A stretch of 11,476 bases of DNA from Isotricha intestinalis (Eukaryota; Ciliophora; Litostomatea; Vestibuliferida; Isotrichidae): positions 1 through 11,476 of the forward strand of contig JAJJLU010004578.1 in assembly GCA_023807065.1 (NCBI GenBank), given 5' to 3'. The notes beneath the pieces are model-generated. The model did no database searches. It saw only the letters and a list, made by a program, of their open reading frames with translations, and was not told where the DNA came from. This document shows positions 9,254 to 11,476 of the stretch, piece after piece. Each line of letters begins with the position of its first letter. Position 1 is the first letter of the stretch. A program made the position numbers and the translations under genes.

Positions 9254-10716
9254 TATTATCTCCAAATTTTATTTTATCTAAACAAATATTAGAATTATTT
9301 TTATCTTGATATACTTCATTATATTTTAGATTTAATTTTTTTTAATTATTTCAAATATTTTAGGTAAACAAAATCCTCCTTAATATCTTCCCATGCCTGC
9401 ATTTGTTCTTCTTTTTACTCCATCAATTGTTGTTGCTTTAATTGGAGCATGTAAAGAATTAATAATTTCTTTTTCTGTAACTAATTCACATCGACAGATT
9501 ACTTGTCTATATCTATTATCTTCTTTAATTAAATCTTCTTTTTCTTTATCATTTAAATGAGAAAAGAATGTTGGTAAAGAGTAATATTTATAATTCTTCT
9601 TTTCTTTTAAATTACATTTAGCATTACTTAATAAAGATAAAGCATATTTTCCTATTGCCATTGATGCACTTAGTCCTGGTGATTAATTCCAGCAAAATTA
9701 AAGAATCCTTTAACTATAGTACTTTCTTCAATTAAAAAATCATCATACCCTTTAATTACAGATCTAAGTCCAGCAAAGTTTCTAATATTATTTGCAAAGA
9801 AATTAATATTTTTTACTGATCGCATACTTACATTTCTAATATATTCTACAGCATCACTAGTAATACTCACATCTTTTTTATTTGTATCATAACTAGCATT
9901 TGGGCCTACAATTAAATTACCATGAACTGTTGGTGAAACAAGTTCTCCTTTTCCTAGATTTGTTGGAGTTTGAAATATTATATGATTTACTATATTACCT
10001 TGATTTTTATCAAGTAAATAATACTCACCTTTACATGGAATAATTTCAAATGGTTTTATTTCTTTTGGTAAAACTAATTTATATATTTCATCAGCATATA
10101 ATCCTGCAGAATTAAATATATATTTAGTAAACAACTTTTTGTTATTATAAGAAATCACAAACACATCTTTATCTTTTTTTATTGATTTAATTAATGCATT
10201 ATTAATAAAAGTAATTTCATTAATAATTGCCTTATAACTTAGTGATAAAGCAAGTTCCCAAGGAGAAATAATTCCAGCACTTTTACATAATAATCCATAA
10301 TTAATATCTTCATTTAAATTTCTTTCTAATTTATGAATCTCTTCTTGCTTTTTAATTAATTCTAATCCTTCTACTTTATTATCTATTCCTCTTTGATATA
10401 AAGTATTAATTAGTGATATATCTTTTTCACTACTTCCAACTACTAAAGAACCATTTAATTTAAAATTAACATTTGTTTTTTTTGCATATTCCCTAATTAA
10501 TTTATTATCTTCAATATTTAATTTTGCCATTAATGTATTAGGGGCTGGATCATATCCACCATGAATAATACCTGAATTTGCCTTTGTTGAATGCATTGCT
10601 ATATCATTTTCTTTTTCAAGTAAAACAACATCTAAGTCATATTTACTAAGTTCATATGCTAAAGCAGTACCAACTATACCTGCACCTATAATTACAACAT
10701 TATATGTTTTTTCCAT
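9246..10716 (-). pseudogene. glpA: GlpA-type glycerol-3-phosphate dehydrogenase, frameshifted
   Basis: A flavoprotein oxidising glycerol-3-phosphate to dihydroxyacetone phosphate; first gene of the operon. From ATG 10716: FAD motif VVIIGAGIVGTALA (residues about 7-20), LLEKENDIAMHSTKANS (about 32-48), IIHGGYDP, SAGIISPWEL, FNSAGLYADEI, KGEYYLL, HIIFQTPT, VSPTVHGNLIVGPNA and NFAGLRSV. One missing base between 9661 and 9672 turns AGINSPGLSAS into a stop at 9670. The next frame gives MAIGKYALSL and the C-terminal BFD-like [2Fe-2S] domain, CRCELVTEKEI and RRTNAGMGR. Its CQGGFC motif reads Tyr-stop-GGFC (TAA 9380-9382), so a ligand Cys and a Gln are both changed. After another shift near 9340 the frame ends in TGA 9246-9248, overlapping the next gene's start by 8 bases. 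The intended length is about 488 residues, normal for the family. No clear Shine-Dalgarno lies before 10716. Confidence 0.88.
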
Positions 10717-10897
10717 ATATATATTTTATTACTTTTTTAAAATATTTAGAATAAAGTCATCAATTTATATAAAGATTAAATTTATAATAAATATTTAGTT
10801 ATATCCTAAATATGCAAATTTATTAAATAAACATTTTGTATAATTAATAAGAAATTTTTAATTTACTTATTTCATAATTTATATTTCTATTATTATT
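10717..10897. promoter_or_regulatory. Divergent promoter region between glpA and rnhC
   Basis: About 180 A/T-rich bases separate the two divergent genes. On the plus strand a perfect TATAAT stands at 10839-10844, preceded by TTTTG, about 55 bases before the rnhC start; no good -35 hexamer is seen. On the minus strand several TATAA-like boxes occur near 10775 but none stands out. A TATAAT in such DNA is weak evidence by itself. Confidence 0.3.
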
Positions 10898-10907
10898 TTG
10901 TATAATT
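10833..10907 (+). repeat. 13-base direct repeat containing TATAAT
   Basis: The 13 bases ATTTTGTATAATT occur at 10833-10845 and again at 10895-10907, 62 bases apart. The second copy covers the proposed TTG start of rnhC. They could be two promoters, an operator pair or chance. Confidence 0.3.
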
Positions 10908-11400
10908 TATATGTGTTTTATTTAAAAAGTAGAGTTAATGAGATTAAAGCTATTGAAATAAAAGAATATTATAATATTCAAAATCAAGTATATAAAAATA
11001 AAATCAGTTTTTCTATTATAAAGGAAAGAATTTTGATGTTAATTGTTATTATTCTAAAAACTTATTTACGATATCTTATTCATCTAAATATAAAGAAATT
11101 ATAATAGACAAAGCTGAAAAATTTCAACTTGAATATAATATTACTAATTCGGATGAGCGAATTAAATATATTGATACTAATTCTCAAATAGGTTCAGATG
11201 AAGTGGGAGTCGGAGATTTTTTTGGACCTTTAATTATTGCTTCGACATATATTGAAAATAAAGATATGAAATTTATTAATGAATTAAAAATTAAAGATTC
11301 AAAGAAAATGAATGATGAATATATTTTAGATATTGGTCCTAAGATTGTTAGAAGAATCAAAAATTTTGTTGTTAGTATTTCAGCTGAAAAATTAACTGGA
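10898..11400 (+). pseudogene. rnhC: Ribonuclease HIII, frameshifted and 3' truncated
   Basis: RNase HIII cleaves the RNA strand of RNA-DNA hybrids; it is typical of Bacillota. The N-terminal TBP-like substrate-binding domain is visible as YLKSRVNEIKAIEIKEYYNI (about 10916-10975), then, after a one-base shift near 11000, YYKGKNFDVNCYYSKN and KYKEIIIDKAEKFQ. The catalytic domain begins IGSDEVGVGDFFGPLIIAS with the first Asp at 11197-11199 and Glu at 11200-11202. KIKDSKKM follows, with the third acidic residue at 11296-11298, and the match ends in VSISAEKL. The usual continuation with the conserved helices and the fourth catalytic Asp is absent: TAA stands at 11401-11403 and the sequence after it does not resemble the family. 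About 165 of roughly 300 residues are present. The start used is TTG 10898; no Shine-Dalgarno is seen, and the first residues may lie in another frame. Confidence 0.85.
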
Positions 11401-11476
11401 TAAAGAAAAGATTCAAATCCCTTTGTTATATATGAAGATGGGTTAAAATTAAAAATTAAAGTTCAAATATGAAAAT
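11401..11476. other. Unassigned right end beyond rnhC
   Basis: After the TAA the same plus-strand frame stays open for 24 codons (containing KDSNPFVIYEDGLKLKIKV) to TGA near the window end. This looks coding but is not RNase HIII. It may be the first bases of a different gene joined to the truncated rnhC. Confidence 0.3.

Overview
The window is extremely A+T-rich and mixes two kinds of DNA. One part reads as eukaryotic: the N-terminal half of a Sec24-type COPII coat protein, an asparagine-rich repeat protein with one membrane segment, and long runs of almost pure A/T spacer. The other part reads as bacterial, of low-GC Bacillota/Mollicutes character: a glycerol-3-phosphate operon with Shine-Dalgarno sites and overlapping genes, and a divergent RNase HIII gene. 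A secreted-sugar-degradation type glycoside hydrolase and a DUF805 membrane protein lie between them. The best guesses are a contig from an AT-rich anaerobic gut eukaryote (rumen fungus or ciliate type) that carries bacterial DNA, or a chimeric metagenomic contig. The sequence alone cannot decide between these.

Layout. 1-262 is spacer. 263-900 (-) is a broken metallo-beta-lactamase-fold hydrolase, and it runs directly out of a truncated Sec24 (about 906-2043, -). 2044-2600 is featureless A/T. 2605-3332 (+) is an unrecognised, repeatedly interrupted reading frame. 3371-3550 (-) is a small acidic ORF. 3598-4620 (-) is the Asn-rich protein with tandem repeats of about 24 residues. 4618-4812 (+) is a short C-terminal ORF fragment followed by an A/T hairpin. 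4874-6153 (-) is a GH53-like hydrolase. 6198-6620 (+) is an intact DUF805 protein. 6712-10716 (-) is the operon glpA-type dehydrogenase / FAD-NAD oxidoreductase / DUF1667 protein / glpK. 10898-11400 (+) is rnhC.

The four operon genes form one pathway. GlpK would phosphorylate glycerol to glycerol-3-phosphate. The GlpA-like flavoprotein, with its partner oxidoreductase and the small Cys-rich DUF1667 protein, would oxidise glycerol-3-phosphate to dihydroxyacetone phosphate.

Nearly every long gene, whatever its origin, is broken by single-base indels or single stop codons at about the same spacing. That uniformity favours uncorrected long-read error over biological decay, but some losses are larger: the 3' third of glpK, the C-terminal half of Sec24, the catalytic end of rnhC and an internal part of the hydrolase are all missing. 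The bacterial block is cut in mid-gene at both ends (about 6712 and 11400), which marks it as an inserted or artificially joined fragment.
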